A stretch of 15,955 nucleotides of DNA from Lachnospiraceae bacterium UBA1258 (GTDB taxonomy: Bacteria; Bacillota; Clostridia; Lachnospirales; Lachnospiraceae), in contig DBVS01000083.1 in the NCBI GenBank assembly GCA_002308235.1, positions 2,116-18,070 on the forward strand, in the 5' to 3' direction. This document shows positions 5,985 through 13,490 of this stretch, piece after piece. Position 1 is the stretch's first letter, and each line of letters opens with the position of its first letter. The position numbers were made by a program, and so were the translations under genes. Under the pieces are notes generated by a model. The model was not told the origin of the DNA. It saw only the letters and a program-made list of their open reading frames with translations, and did no database searches.

Positions 5985-6987
5985 CATCCTCGAAGTCAAA
6001 GGACTTCATAAGCGTTTTACCTCCAAGAATGTCACCGTAAGAGCGGTCACCGACGTTTCTTTTTCCGTTAAGGAAGGCGAAACCATCGGTATCGTAGGCG
6101 AGTCGGGTTGCGGAAAGACTACACTGGGCCGCTGCATCGTACGTGCTTACGGCGCTTCGGAAGGCGAAGTTTTCTACAGGACCAAGGAAGGCGAAGAACT
6201 GGATTTCTTAAAGGCCGACAAAAAGAAAATGAAGGACATCCGCAAGGATATCCAGATGATCTTCCAGGATCCTTATTCTTCACTCGACCCCAGAATGACG
6301 GTTCTTGACATTATTAAGGAGCCCCTCAGAGCAAATTACCCCAACATGTCAAAGGCCGAGATGGATCAGCGTGCAAAGGATATGGCTGCAAAGGTAGGAC
6401 TTAACCCTACTTACTTAATGAGATATCCCCATGCTTTTTCGGGCGGTCAAAGACAGCGTATCGGAATCGCAAGAGCTCTTGTAATCAACCCCAGAATCAT
6501 CGTTTGCGATGAGGCTGTTTCGGCTCTCGACGTTTCGATTCAGGCACAGGTTATTAACCTTTTAAAGGACCTCCAGAAGGAATTTAAACTCACATATATC
6601 TTCATTTCGCACGATCTGTCGGTGGTAGAACATATTTCCGACAAGGTGGGTGTTATGTATCTCGGAAGACTGGTTGAGTACGGTTCCACTGAGGATATTT
6701 TCGCACATCCGAAGCACCCCTACACTGAGGCGCTTATGTCTGCGGTACCCGTTGCGGACCCGACTTACAGGAGAGAAAGGATCCCTCTTAAGGGCGAGAT
6801 CCCCAATCCCGCAAATCCTCCGAGCGGATGCTATTTCCACACCAGATGCAGATATTGCACCGAGAAGTGCTCTCTTGAGACACCCGAGTACAGAGAGGTT
6901 GAACCCGGTCACTTTGTGGCATGTTCGCGCTGCGGCGAGATAGAGCTTACGGGATTTGACTACAGCCTCTTAAACAAGGCGGACTGA
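5971..6987 (+). CDS. ABC transporter ATPase, DppF/OppF type
   Basis: Partner ATPase of the importer, 338 residues. Motifs are Walker A GESGCGKT (43-50), Q-loop FQDPYSSLDPRMT (typical of OppF), signature FSGGQRQRIGIARAL (from residue 156), Walker B with D180-E181, and switch histidine H214 in SHDLSVV. The C-terminal domain begins at HPKHPYTEALMSAVP and has a dense cysteine set (C287, C293, C296, C300, C318, C321). The set retains the CX5C and CX17C spacing seen in the preceding ATPase, so both may bind a metal or iron-sulfur centre. It starts with GTG and overlaps the previous gene by 14 bases, so translation of the two is likely coupled to give equal amounts. It completes the five-gene importer; the next gene follows after 24 bases. 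Confidence 0.94.
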   Translation: MEKDNILEVKGLHKRFTSKNVTVRAVTDVSFSVKEGETIGIVGESGCGKTTLGRCIVRAYGASEGEVFYRTKEGEELDFLKADKKKMKDIRKDIQMIFQDPYSSLDPRMTVLDIIKEPLRANYPNMSKAEMDQRAKDMAAKVGLNPTYLMRYPHAFSGGQRQRIGIARALVINPRIIVCDEAVSALDVSIQAQVINLLKDLQKEFKLTYIFISHDLSVVEHISDKVGVMYLGRLVEYGSTEDIFAHPKHPYTEALMSAVPVADPTYRRERIPLKGEIPNPANPPSGCYFHTRCRYCTEKCSLETPEYREVEPGHFVACSRCGEIELTGFDYSLLNKAD

Positions 6988-7011
6988 TGAGAAAGACAAC
7001 AGGGAGATAAA

Positions 7012-8685
7012 ATGTCCAAGTTAACCAAGTTTTTATCACTGGGAATCGATATGATGCAGGCGCTTCCGGAGGACGATCCGCAGGGCGCAAGCGAATTCTT
7101 CAAATATCGGAAGTACATGAATGCCGATAAGATGGAGCGGGCCTTGAAAGCACTGAAGGCTTATCTTGATAAGAAGGGTGAAAAGGCTCCCGAAACCACC
7201 GAAAGAAGAGCGGGTTCCGTAGAGGTTACGGTAACGTCCGAAGGAAAACCCCTTCTTTGTGAAGTGCGTTTTTACGGCGAAGAAAAAGACAATCTCCTTA
7301 CGGATGAATACACTCCCGTAGGGCGTATCGATTTTGTGAGAAAGATCACGGGTGAGGACGGAAAACTCCTTACGGGAATCCCTGAAGGCTTCTGGTTTGT
7401 GAAGATCTCCAAGGGTTCCGAGTACGTAAGCGAATACCGGCACATCGAAGTAAAGGCCGGTGAAACTGCCGAAGTTAAGGCTGAGCTTACGCGTTTTGTC
7501 AATCTTGAAAAAGAAGGGTATTTTGCGGGTGATATCCATCACCACAGCATCTACTCAAGTCCCGTCTGGGGCGGCACCGACGACGTTATCGAGTCGGCGG
7601 CGGAAGTGGCGGATTCGATGAGAGCCTTAGGATTAACCTACGGAGCTTTGAGCGACCACCACAACATCTTAAATCACAAAGACTGGAAGGCCTGCGAGAA
7701 GCCTGATTTCTTCCCCATTCCTTCCAAGGAAATATCAACAAGCAACGGTCACGTGCTTTCTCTGGGAGTCGACGGCTTTGACGTAATCTACGACATTCCT
7801 CTCGGAGAAAAGCGTACCGAGGACCGTTTAAGAAAAGAATTCGTACGTATCACGGATGAGATCAGAGAGAAGGGGGGACTTCCCCAGTTAAATCACCCGA
7901 GGGATTTACAGGTATCCATCTCCTGGAACCGTGATTTCTACGATATGACGGACATTTTCGAGACCATGGAGATCTGGAACGGATCCAATCCCATGTATTT
8001 CGGAAGCACCAATGCAAAGGCTGCCATGTTCTGGAGAGACCTTCTCGAAGAGGGAAGATACATTCCCGCAACCTCGGGAAGCGATACCCACAACACAAGA
8101 GCCGACGACTATCACGAAATGTACGGCGAAGCCATGAGGCTCTTTAAGGAACTTGGGAGACTGTCAAAGGACGAGCTTGCCGAACTTTCGGAGTTTAAGA
8201 AAGAACTCGAAAGCTTCAGGTTTATCGTGGGAAGGTTCATGCCCATGCTTGAATCCTGGGCAAAGACCACCTTAACCAGCGGCTGCGTAAGGACCTACGT
8301 TAAGTTAAATGAGGGAGAGCGTCCGAACAAAGAAAACGTGCTTTCGGCTTTAAGAAGCGGACATTCTTTCCTGACTGTGGGACCTATACTGACCATTGAC
8401 GTTGACGGCGTTCCCATGGGAGAGACTGCGAGATTAAAGAACGGAACCGCCACCGTAAATATCGGCCTTCGCTCGAACCGCAAGCTTGAGAAAGTTATGC
8501 TTTATTCGGCGAAGGGCAGAGAATATACGGTTTATCTTCCTGAAAAAGAAAGTGCCCCGTACTATGATTACGGGACACAATTAAAGGATTTCGTATTCGA
8601 AGATGAGGATTACATCTTTGCGGTGGCTTCGGGCGATGTAACCAACCTTGCCATCACCAACCCGGTGCTTATCAGAAAAGCTTAG
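7012..8685 (+). CDS. PHP-fold metallohydrolase, CehA/McbA family
   Basis: Predicted metal-dependent hydrolase of 557 residues without a signal peptide. A helical N-terminus (1-60) precedes a beta-sandwich resembling carboxypeptidase-regulatory or Ig-like domains (about 66-165). The PHP catalytic domain then shows the expected metal ligands: H176 and H178 in GDIHHHS, D215-H216 in SDHHN, E240 in PSKEIS, H247, H295 in NHP, and D358 and H360 in GSDTH. A C-terminal beta-rich region follows from about residue 450. The family is named after enzymes that hydrolyse the carbamate insecticide carbaryl, but natural substrates of gut-type members are unknown. Its place 24 bases after the importer genes suggests it acts on the imported compound, for example on an ester, phosphodiester or amide decoration; that is inference. 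The start follows AGGGAGAT. The stop overlaps the 3' end of the convergent AraC gene. Confidence 0.85.
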   Translation: MSKLTKFLSLGIDMMQALPEDDPQGASEFFKYRKYMNADKMERALKALKAYLDKKGEKAPETTERRAGSVEVTVTSEGKPLLCEVRFYGEEKDNLLTDEYTPVGRIDFVRKITGEDGKLLTGIPEGFWFVKISKGSEYVSEYRHIEVKAGETAEVKAELTRFVNLEKEGYFAGDIHHHSIYSSPVWGGTDDVIESAAEVADSMRALGLTYGALSDHHNILNHKDWKACEKPDFFPIPSKEISTSNGHVLSLGVDGFDVIYDIPLGEKRTEDRLRKEFVRITDEIREKGGLPQLNHPRDLQVSISWNRDFYDMTDIFETMEIWNGSNPMYFGSTNAKAAMFWRDLLEEGRYIPATSGSDTHNTRADDYHEMYGEAMRLFKELGRLSKDELAELSEFKKELESFRFIVGRFMPMLESWAKTTLTSGCVRTYVKLNEGERPNKENVLSALRSGHSFLTVGPILTIDVDGVPMGETARLKNGTATVNIGLRSNRKLEKVMLYSAKGREYTVYLPEKESAPYYDYGTQLKDFVFEDEDYIFAVASGDVTNLAITNPVLIRKA

Positions 8686-9587
8686 ATCTTGTTTTTGTTG
8701 TTGATCTTTCTGAATTCACTGGGAGATGTGCCGCTTATCTTTTTAAAGATGCGGTTAAACTGGGAAAAGCTGGTAAATCCGCAACTTTCGGCAATGTCGC
8801 TTATCTTGTTGCCGGTGGTGGAAAGCTTGTATTCAACGTTTCTGATGCGGGTCATCTGAATGTAATTCATAAGATTGAAATGAGTTACCGCCTTAAACTG
8901 GTGGGACAGATAGCAGGGGCTTATGAAGAACTTCTCGGCCAGTCCCTCAAGAGAAAGATCCTCATGGTAATTGGCGTGAATGTACGAGGTAATGTCGTAG
9001 ATCTTTCGCTCAATGGAATTGAAGGTGTCATCGTCCTTGTACACGCTTTTGCTTTGAAGTGTGTAAAGCTCGTAGAGGAATTCCTGAAATTTAAAGTGGA
9101 TAAAGAACGAGTCCGTGTCCGATCCTCTGTACCCCGGAGAATCGGAAAAAGAATAGATATCGTTTAAGATCCCGAAAAGTTTGATCCGTTCGTTGGCTTC
9201 GAATCTGTAGATTGGGACATCGGCATAGAAGGGAGAAAGCACTTCCCGATAGGTGTCGGCGGCCCCGAAAAAGTTATTCGGAAACATGAAGCTGATAACG
9301 ACCCTCTTGCAGGGCTCACCCTTTGGATAAGAGGATTTGTGGAGCCTTGAAGGCGCAAGAAGAACCATATCGTTTGTTTCGATATGGTAGGGGTGACCTT
9401 CTATCAGGTGTTCGGCTTCTTTTCCGAGAAGAATGAAAATCTCAAAAAACGGATGATAGTGCTCGAATTCCATATTTATGGAGTGATCGCGCTCATCGTA
9501 ATCGAAATAATAAAAGGTATTGTTGTTTATGTCATTGATGATGATAAAGTGCTTACTTTCGTAAAGCAGCGTATCACTTTGCAGCAT
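8682..9587 (-). CDS. AraC-family transcriptional regulator with N-terminal cupin sensor
   Basis: One-component regulator of 301 residues. The N-terminal half has the AraC-type cupin pattern EHYHPFFEIFILLGKE, followed by DMVLLAPSRLHKSSYP, which would bind the inducing sugar. The C-terminal 97 residues (about 205-301) contain two helix-turn-helix motifs: one around LSLEGLAEKFFISPCYLSHQFK and one around ISDIAESCGFTSFSQFNRIFKK, ending in the conserved GTSPSEFRK. It probably controls the flanking operons in response to an imported or processed sugar. Translation starts at the ATG (complement of 9585-9587) after AAAGGATG. It is divergent from the GH105 operon across 94 bases. Its stop lies within the last codons of the convergent metallohydrolase gene with no hairpin between them. 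Activator function is typical of the family but not shown. Confidence 0.92.
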   Translation of the reverse strand: MLQSDTLLYESKHFIIINDINNNTFYYFDYDERDHSINMEFEHYHPFFEIFILLGKEAEHLIEGHPYHIETNDMVLLAPSRLHKSSYPKGEPCKRVVISFMFPNNFFGAADTYREVLSPFYADVPIYRFEANERIKLFGILNDIYSFSDSPGYRGSDTDSFFIHFKFQEFLYELYTLQSKSVYKDDDTFNSIERKIYDITSYIHANYHEDLSLEGLAEKFFISPCYLSHQFKAVTHFNLMNYIQMTRIRNVEYKLSTTGNKISDIAESCGFTSFSQFNRIFKKISGTSPSEFRKINNKNKI

Positions 9588-9599
9588 AAATTCATCCTT

Positions 9600-9667
9600 T
9601 CAACTGATTGCTACAAATTATAGCGCATGATTTTTGAAAAAGCAACAAACCTGCGCAAATCTTGCTT
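9600..9667. promoter_or_regulatory. Candidate operators in the AraC/GH105 divergent region
   Basis: Three dyads or repeats are packed here: CTACAAATTATAG (9611-9623), an imperfect palindrome covering the regulator's -10 box; AAGCAA (9640-9645) opposite TTGCTT (9662-9667); and GCGCA repeated at 9623-9627 and 9653-9657. A weak plus-strand promoter for the GH105 operon may use TTGAAA (9634-9639) with AAATCT (9657-9662), which would place its -35 box against the regulator's -35 box. The poor -10 fits activator dependence. Binding is inferred. Confidence 0.35.
9617..9645 (-). promoter_or_regulatory. Predicted sigma-A promoter of the AraC regulator gene
   Basis: On the minus strand, TTGCTT (9640-9645) and a consensus TATAAT (9617-9622) are exactly 17 bases apart. 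Transcription would start near 9610, leaving a leader of about 22 bases that contains the AAAGGATG ribosome binding site. This is the best promoter match in the window and suggests steady constitutive expression unless repressed. Confidence 0.7.
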
Positions 9668-9681
9668 AATGGAGAACAGGC

Positions 9682-10767
9682 ATGGCAGTTTCTGAAGAAA
9701 TAAAAGAAAAACTCGATCTTCTGGCAAAGAGTTTCCAGAAGGTATTGTACGAGGAAGACGAGACTTTCTTGAAAAATATGGAAAAGAACAATCTCGCGGG
9801 AGATGATATCGCAAAATATCGTTTCTGGGAGTGGACTCAGGGCGTGGGACTTTTCGGGTTCTGGAAACTGTTTATGGAGACCGGAAACAAAGAGTATCTT
9901 GACATTCTCATCAAATATTACGACAGGCAGATGGGGATAGGGTTCCCGGCCAAGAACGTAAATACCGTAACGCCTCTTCTTGCCATGTGTCATGTGGCGG
10001 AGTATGCCGGGCGCGATGATTACATGGCTGTCTGCGATGAGTGGGCAAAATGGATCTACGAAAGCTTCCCCCGTACCAAGGAAGGCGGATTCCAGCACAT
10101 TACCTCGGATACCTTAAACGATTCCGAACTTTGGGACGATACCCTTTACATGACCGTGCTTTTTCTTGCAAAATACGGTACAATTACAAAGAACAAAAAA
10201 TACGTGGAGGAGGCCGTTTATCAGTTCCTTCTTCACATCAAATATCTCACCGACAGAAAGACGGGACTCTGGTACCACGGCTGGAGCTTCAATGAGCGCG
10301 GAAACTTTGCCAAGGCTCTTTGGGGCAGAGGTAACTGCTGGGTAACCATGGCCATCCCCGAGTTTCTTTCCATGGTTGAGATCGACAGCGCCACCAAACG
10401 TTTCTTAGCGGCGGAACTTTTGAGCCAGGCAGAGGCTCTCAAGAAATACCAGAGCGAAAGCGGAATGTGGCACACTCTTGTGGATGATCCCGATTCATAC
10501 GAAGAAGCAAGCGCTACCTGCGGCTTTGCTTACGGACTTTTAAAGGGCGTTCACATGGGACTTTTACCCGAAGAATACAGGGCAATTGCCGAAAAGGCAC
10601 TTGTGCCCATTCTTAAATGCATAAACCGTGACGGAGTGGTTGAACAGGTTTCTTACGGAACCCCCATGGGAAGAATCGACAAAAACTTCTACAAGGAAAT
10701 CCCCTTAAAGCCCATGCCGTACGGACAGGCGCTGGCTATACTGTTTCTTTTGGAAGCCGGAAAGTAG
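9682..10767 (+). CDS. Unsaturated uronyl hydrolase, GH105 family (YteR/YesR-like)
   Basis: Predicted cytoplasmic (alpha/alpha)6-barrel enzyme of 361 residues. It removes the 4,5-unsaturated uronic acid left at the non-reducing end of oligosaccharides by polysaccharide lyases, classically unsaturated galacturonyl-rhamnose from rhamnogalacturonan I. Recognisable family motifs are WEWTQGVGLFGFW (about 49-61), WDDTLYM with the candidate general acid at D152/D153, WYHGW around H199, WGRGNCW (214-220), the segment SYEEASATCGFAYGL, and a C-terminal GTPMG. No signal peptide is visible. The ATG follows a modest ATGGAGAAC site. It is the first gene of an operon divergent from the AraC regulator; the next gene's ribosome binding site overlaps its stop codon. 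Related GH88/GH105 members also act on ulvan, glycosaminoglycan or arabinogalactan fragments, so the polymer is not fixed by this gene alone. Confidence 0.88.
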   Translation: MAVSEEIKEKLDLLAKSFQKVLYEEDETFLKNMEKNNLAGDDIAKYRFWEWTQGVGLFGFWKLFMETGNKEYLDILIKYYDRQMGIGFPAKNVNTVTPLLAMCHVAEYAGRDDYMAVCDEWAKWIYESFPRTKEGGFQHITSDTLNDSELWDDTLYMTVLFLAKYGTITKNKKYVEEAVYQFLLHIKYLTDRKTGLWYHGWSFNERGNFAKALWGRGNCWVTMAIPEFLSMVEIDSATKRFLAAELLSQAEALKKYQSESGMWHTLVDDPDSYEEASATCGFAYGLLKGVHMGLLPEEYRAIAEKALVPILKCINRDGVVEQVSYGTPMGRIDKNFYKEIPLKPMPYGQALAILFLLEAGK

Positions 10768-10773
10768 GAGCAT

Positions 10774-11724
10774 ATGGAAAAGCTGCGTATAGGTATAGAC
10801 ATGGGCGGAACCCACACTGCGGTAGCTCTTGTCAAAGAAACCGAAATAACGGACTCTGTTGAATTCCCAACGGAAATATCTGCGGGAGTTAAGGCCTATG
10901 TCGCGAAACTGGCAGAGAATTTCAGGGAGCTTTTAAAGCGCAACGGATTATCCGTTTCGGACCTTGAAGGTGTCGGAATGGGAGTTCCCGGTTCCGTAAA
11001 TCTGGAGACCGGGATGGTTGAATATGCCAATAACTTAGGGTTTAACGATGTTCCCTTTAAAGATATGGTTTCAGAAGCCTTGGGGACTGCCGTTACCCTT
11101 GACAATGACGCAAACCTTGCGGCATACGGAGAATATGTGCTTGCGGGGAGTAAAGCCAAGTCCTTTTTCTTTGTAACCCTGGGAACCGGAATCGGCGCAG
11201 GAATCATCTTAAACGGTGAGATTTACAGAGGTATCAATTTCGCCGAGGGCGAAATCGGCCACATGACCATAAAGTACGACGGAATCACATGTAACTGCGG
11301 AAGAAAGGGCTGCTTTGAGGCCTACGCATCCGCAAATGCTTTGGTAAAAATGGCCTGCGACGCCATGAAGAAGCACCCGGAGAGCAAACTCTGGAAATAC
11401 AAGTCCATTGATGCAAAGGCGGTTTTCGGAGCCGTGGACGAGGAAGATCCCGTGATGCTTTCGGTAGTTTCCGAATACACCACCCTGCTTTCGGAAGGGC
11501 TGCTTAATCTGATAAACTTATTCCAGCCCGAAGAACTTGTCATCGGTGGCGGAATCAGTGCCCGGGCAGATCTTTTCCTGCCGGAAACTATTGAAAAAGT
11601 CAGACAGAAGGTTTATTCGAGAACCTCATTAAAGAATACGGAGATCAGACCCGCTCTTTACAAAAACGATGCGGGCCTCATCGGAGCCGCACTTACGGGT
11701 GCGAAGGACAACCGGAGGAAGTAA
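10774..11724 (+). CDS. ROK-family sugar kinase
   Basis: Predicted ATP-dependent sugar kinase of 316 residues. It shows the N-terminal phosphate-binding motif IDMGGTHT (8-15), the catalytic aspartate in DNDANLAA (D110/D112), the adenosine-binding GTGIGAG, EIGHM with the zinc-ligand histidine H163, and the ROK cysteine motif CNCGRKGC (C173, C175, C180). No N-terminal DNA-binding domain is present, so it is a kinase rather than a ROK repressor. It sits six bases after the GH105 gene with TAGGAG overlapping that gene's stop, and one base before the next gene. It probably phosphorylates a monosaccharide released in the cytoplasm. Glucose, mannose, fructose, allose and N-acetyl sugars are all known ROK substrates, and the sequence does not select among them. 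Confidence 0.9.
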   Translation: MEKLRIGIDMGGTHTAVALVKETEITDSVEFPTEISAGVKAYVAKLAENFRELLKRNGLSVSDLEGVGMGVPGSVNLETGMVEYANNLGFNDVPFKDMVSEALGTAVTLDNDANLAAYGEYVLAGSKAKSFFFVTLGTGIGAGIILNGEIYRGINFAEGEIGHMTIKYDGITCNCGRKGCFEAYASANALVKMACDAMKKHPESKLWKYKSIDAKAVFGAVDEEDPVMLSVVSEYTTLLSEGLLNLINLFQPEELVIGGGISARADLFLPETIEKVRQKVYSRTSLKNTEIRPALYKNDAGLIGAALTGAKDNRRK

Positions 11725-11725
11725 A

Positions 11726-13390
11726 ATGGAATCACATTATCGCAAAGTTCTTCATGATACGGAAGAATGGGTGATCGACGGATTAAGGACCCAGGAAAGA
11801 GACAGAAACAGCAGGATCTTCGGCGCTTTCTATGACAGAAACCGCATGGTTCAGGCAAAGTACAGTCTGTACCGCATTTCCTACGAGATTTCCTGCTATT
11901 TAAACGAGGACAGCAGATTTTTCGGTGATGAGAAGATTTACGAAAGCATCGTGAACGGTCTTAAGTACGTTCGCAGTGTTCAGCACGAAAACGGTCTTTT
12001 CGACTACATCACCTGCAACTTCTTCTCAGCGCCCGATACAGCCTTTATCATCGGGATAATTCTTCCTCATCTTGATTACTTGAGAGGGAAGAAATCTTTA
12101 AATGACAAAGAAACCGCTATTCGCGACATGCTTGAAGAAATCTTCCATGACGGCGTATACGGTCTTTTGGAGGGAGGTTTCCATACCCCGAATCACCGCT
12201 GGGCCATTGCGTCCCTGCTTTGCAAGGGATATAAGATGTACGGCGATGAGAAGCTTAAGACCGCGGCCTTTGAATATTTAAAAGAGGGCATCGACTGTAA
12301 CGAGGACGGCGAATATGCCGAAAAGTCCGCCGGAAACTATAACGGCGTAAACAATGATGCCATGATCCTTTTATCGGAGGCATTGGGGGATGACACCTAC
12401 GATAAGAATGCTGTCAGAAACCTTGAACTCATGCTCATTTACACAGAGCCCGACGACAGCATTTTCACCGCAAACTCAACCAGATTTGACAAGGACCTGC
12501 TGGTTTATCCCACCAATTACTATCTTGAGTATTTAAAGATGGGACTTAAATACAACATTCCGAAGTTCCTTGCCATGTGCAACCGAATCATGGAGATCGT
12601 GGACGAAAAACGCGTGGATGCACCGGATATCCTGATCTGGTTCATGCTTCGTCCCGATTTGAGAGCCGCCAAACTTGAAGGCTCCTACAGACAGTCGGAT
12701 TTCAAGCGTTACTGCTCCTGGTCGGGTATATACCGCGCCAGAAAGGGAAACTTCACCTACACCGTTATGAACGGTAAGTCGAATTTCCTTTATTTCCACG
12801 ACGGAACCATCAAACTTGCTTTGAAGGTTGCAGGTAGTTTCTGCGAGCACAGAGCCTTCGTGGGCAAAGAAATGGAAGTGCTTCCCGACGGAACCGTTCA
12901 CTTAAGTCAGGTGATGCGCGGCTGGTATTATCTTCCTTTCCCGAAGGATGAGCTTCCCGGGACCACAGACTGGTGGCAGATGAATAACGCGGAGAAGCGT
13001 CCCAAAAAGTGGGGACCCGACATGCACATAGATGTGTATATCACGGAAGCCGAGGGCGGAATCGACGTAAGGGTAAAGACTTCCGGAGTTGAGGGAGCAC
13101 CCTTCAGAATCGAAGCGGCCTTCACCGGAATAGATTTCATGCAGAACGAACATCTGGCGATGCCCGTGTGCGGAGACGAGGTTCTGGTAGTTAAGGACGG
13201 AACTCTTGAAGCCTACAATACCAGGGATTCGATTACCGTGGGACCCTGTTTCGGACTTCACAGATTCACCGAAGGAAAAGAAGATTCGGAACTTAAGACC
13301 GCCGGCGCCGCGACCCTGTATCTTACGGATTACACGGCCTTTGACAGAACGATTCAGATCAGAAATAAAAGAGATGAGGAAGGGTTTTAA
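11726..13390 (+). CDS. Uncharacterised large helical-toroid protein, possible uronate-active hydrolase or lyase
   Basis: Product of 554 residues that I cannot assign with confidence. The first two thirds are predicted helical, with repeating aromatic-rich helices typical of (alpha/alpha) toroid carbohydrate enzymes. The last third is beta-rich (from about 335), giving the two-part architecture seen in heparinase II/III-like lyases and some (alpha/alpha)-barrel glycosidases. Candidate active-site patches are HTPNHRWA (H153, N156, H157, R158) and NYNGVNND (Y205, N206, N209, N210), both polar and compact. No signal peptide. The ATG at 11726 is preferred over in-frame ATG 11669 because CCGGAGG (11712-11718) precedes it and the upstream start would overlap the kinase gene by 56 bases. 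It is one base from the kinase stop and last in the GH105 operon, so it probably acts on the same imported glycan. A glucuronidase-type role (such as GH154) is another possibility. Confidence 0.75.
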   Translation: MESHYRKVLHDTEEWVIDGLRTQERDRNSRIFGAFYDRNRMVQAKYSLYRISYEISCYLNEDSRFFGDEKIYESIVNGLKYVRSVQHENGLFDYITCNFFSAPDTAFIIGIILPHLDYLRGKKSLNDKETAIRDMLEEIFHDGVYGLLEGGFHTPNHRWAIASLLCKGYKMYGDEKLKTAAFEYLKEGIDCNEDGEYAEKSAGNYNGVNNDAMILLSEALGDDTYDKNAVRNLELMLIYTEPDDSIFTANSTRFDKDLLVYPTNYYLEYLKMGLKYNIPKFLAMCNRIMEIVDEKRVDAPDILIWFMLRPDLRAAKLEGSYRQSDFKRYCSWSGIYRARKGNFTYTVMNGKSNFLYFHDGTIKLALKVAGSFCEHRAFVGKEMEVLPDGTVHLSQVMRGWYYLPFPKDELPGTTDWWQMNNAEKRPKKWGPDMHIDVYITEAEGGIDVRVKTSGVEGAPFRIEAAFTGIDFMQNEHLAMPVCGDEVLVVKDGTLEAYNTRDSITVGPCFGLHRFTEGKEDSELKTAGAATLYLTDYTAFDRTIQIRNKRDEEGF

Positions 13391-13403
13391 CCCTTCCTTT
13401 TTT
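13378..13403 (+). terminator. Intrinsic terminator of the GH105-kinase operon
   Basis: GGAAGGG (13378-13384) and CCCTTCC (13391-13397) form a 7-base-pair stem around TTTTAA, followed by six T residues. The stem and loop include the last codons and TAA stop of the upstream gene, so the terminator is built into the coding end. It closes the operon and separates it from the esterase unit. Confidence 0.85.
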
Positions 13404-13447
13404 ATGGCTTTTTTTCCGGTCAGCCTTCTTTTTCAATTTCGCAACAA

Positions 13448-13461
13448 CTGACAATTATCAG
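13448..13461. promoter_or_regulatory. Imperfect palindrome upstream of the esterase promoter, candidate operator
   Basis: CTGACAATTATCAG differs from its own reverse complement by one mismatched pair. It lies 29 bases upstream of the predicted -35 box, at about -72 from the expected transcription start, a common place for activator binding. It resembles CTACAAATTATAG at 9611-9623 in the regulator's own upstream region, and both follow a CAACTGA-type sequence. Regulator binding is inferred. Confidence 0.35.
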
Positions 13462-13490
13462 ACAAAAGATAGATAGAATGCCAAATCTTC

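Noticed and set aside
5421..5999. Antisense frame opposite the first ATPase (192 codons)
   Set aside because: Mirror of conserved ATPase coding sequence; no independent evidence of translation.
8684..8707. AGATC/GATCT hairpin at the convergent gene ends as a terminator
   Set aside because: Only five A/T-rich pairs with a 14-base loop and no U-tract immediately after; not credible as a terminator.
9592..10098. Minus-strand frame of 168 codons across the regulator/GH105 gap
   Set aside because: It overlaps the GH105 start and the regulator promoter, has no ribosome binding site and has no family resemblance.
10774..11724. ROK protein as a transcriptional repressor
   Set aside because: The protein begins directly with the kinase phosphate-binding motif and has no helix-turn-helix domain.
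11669..11725. Upstream in-frame ATG for the helical-toroid protein
   Set aside because: It would overlap the kinase gene by 56 bases without a ribosome binding site; the ATG at 11726 follows CCGGAGG.
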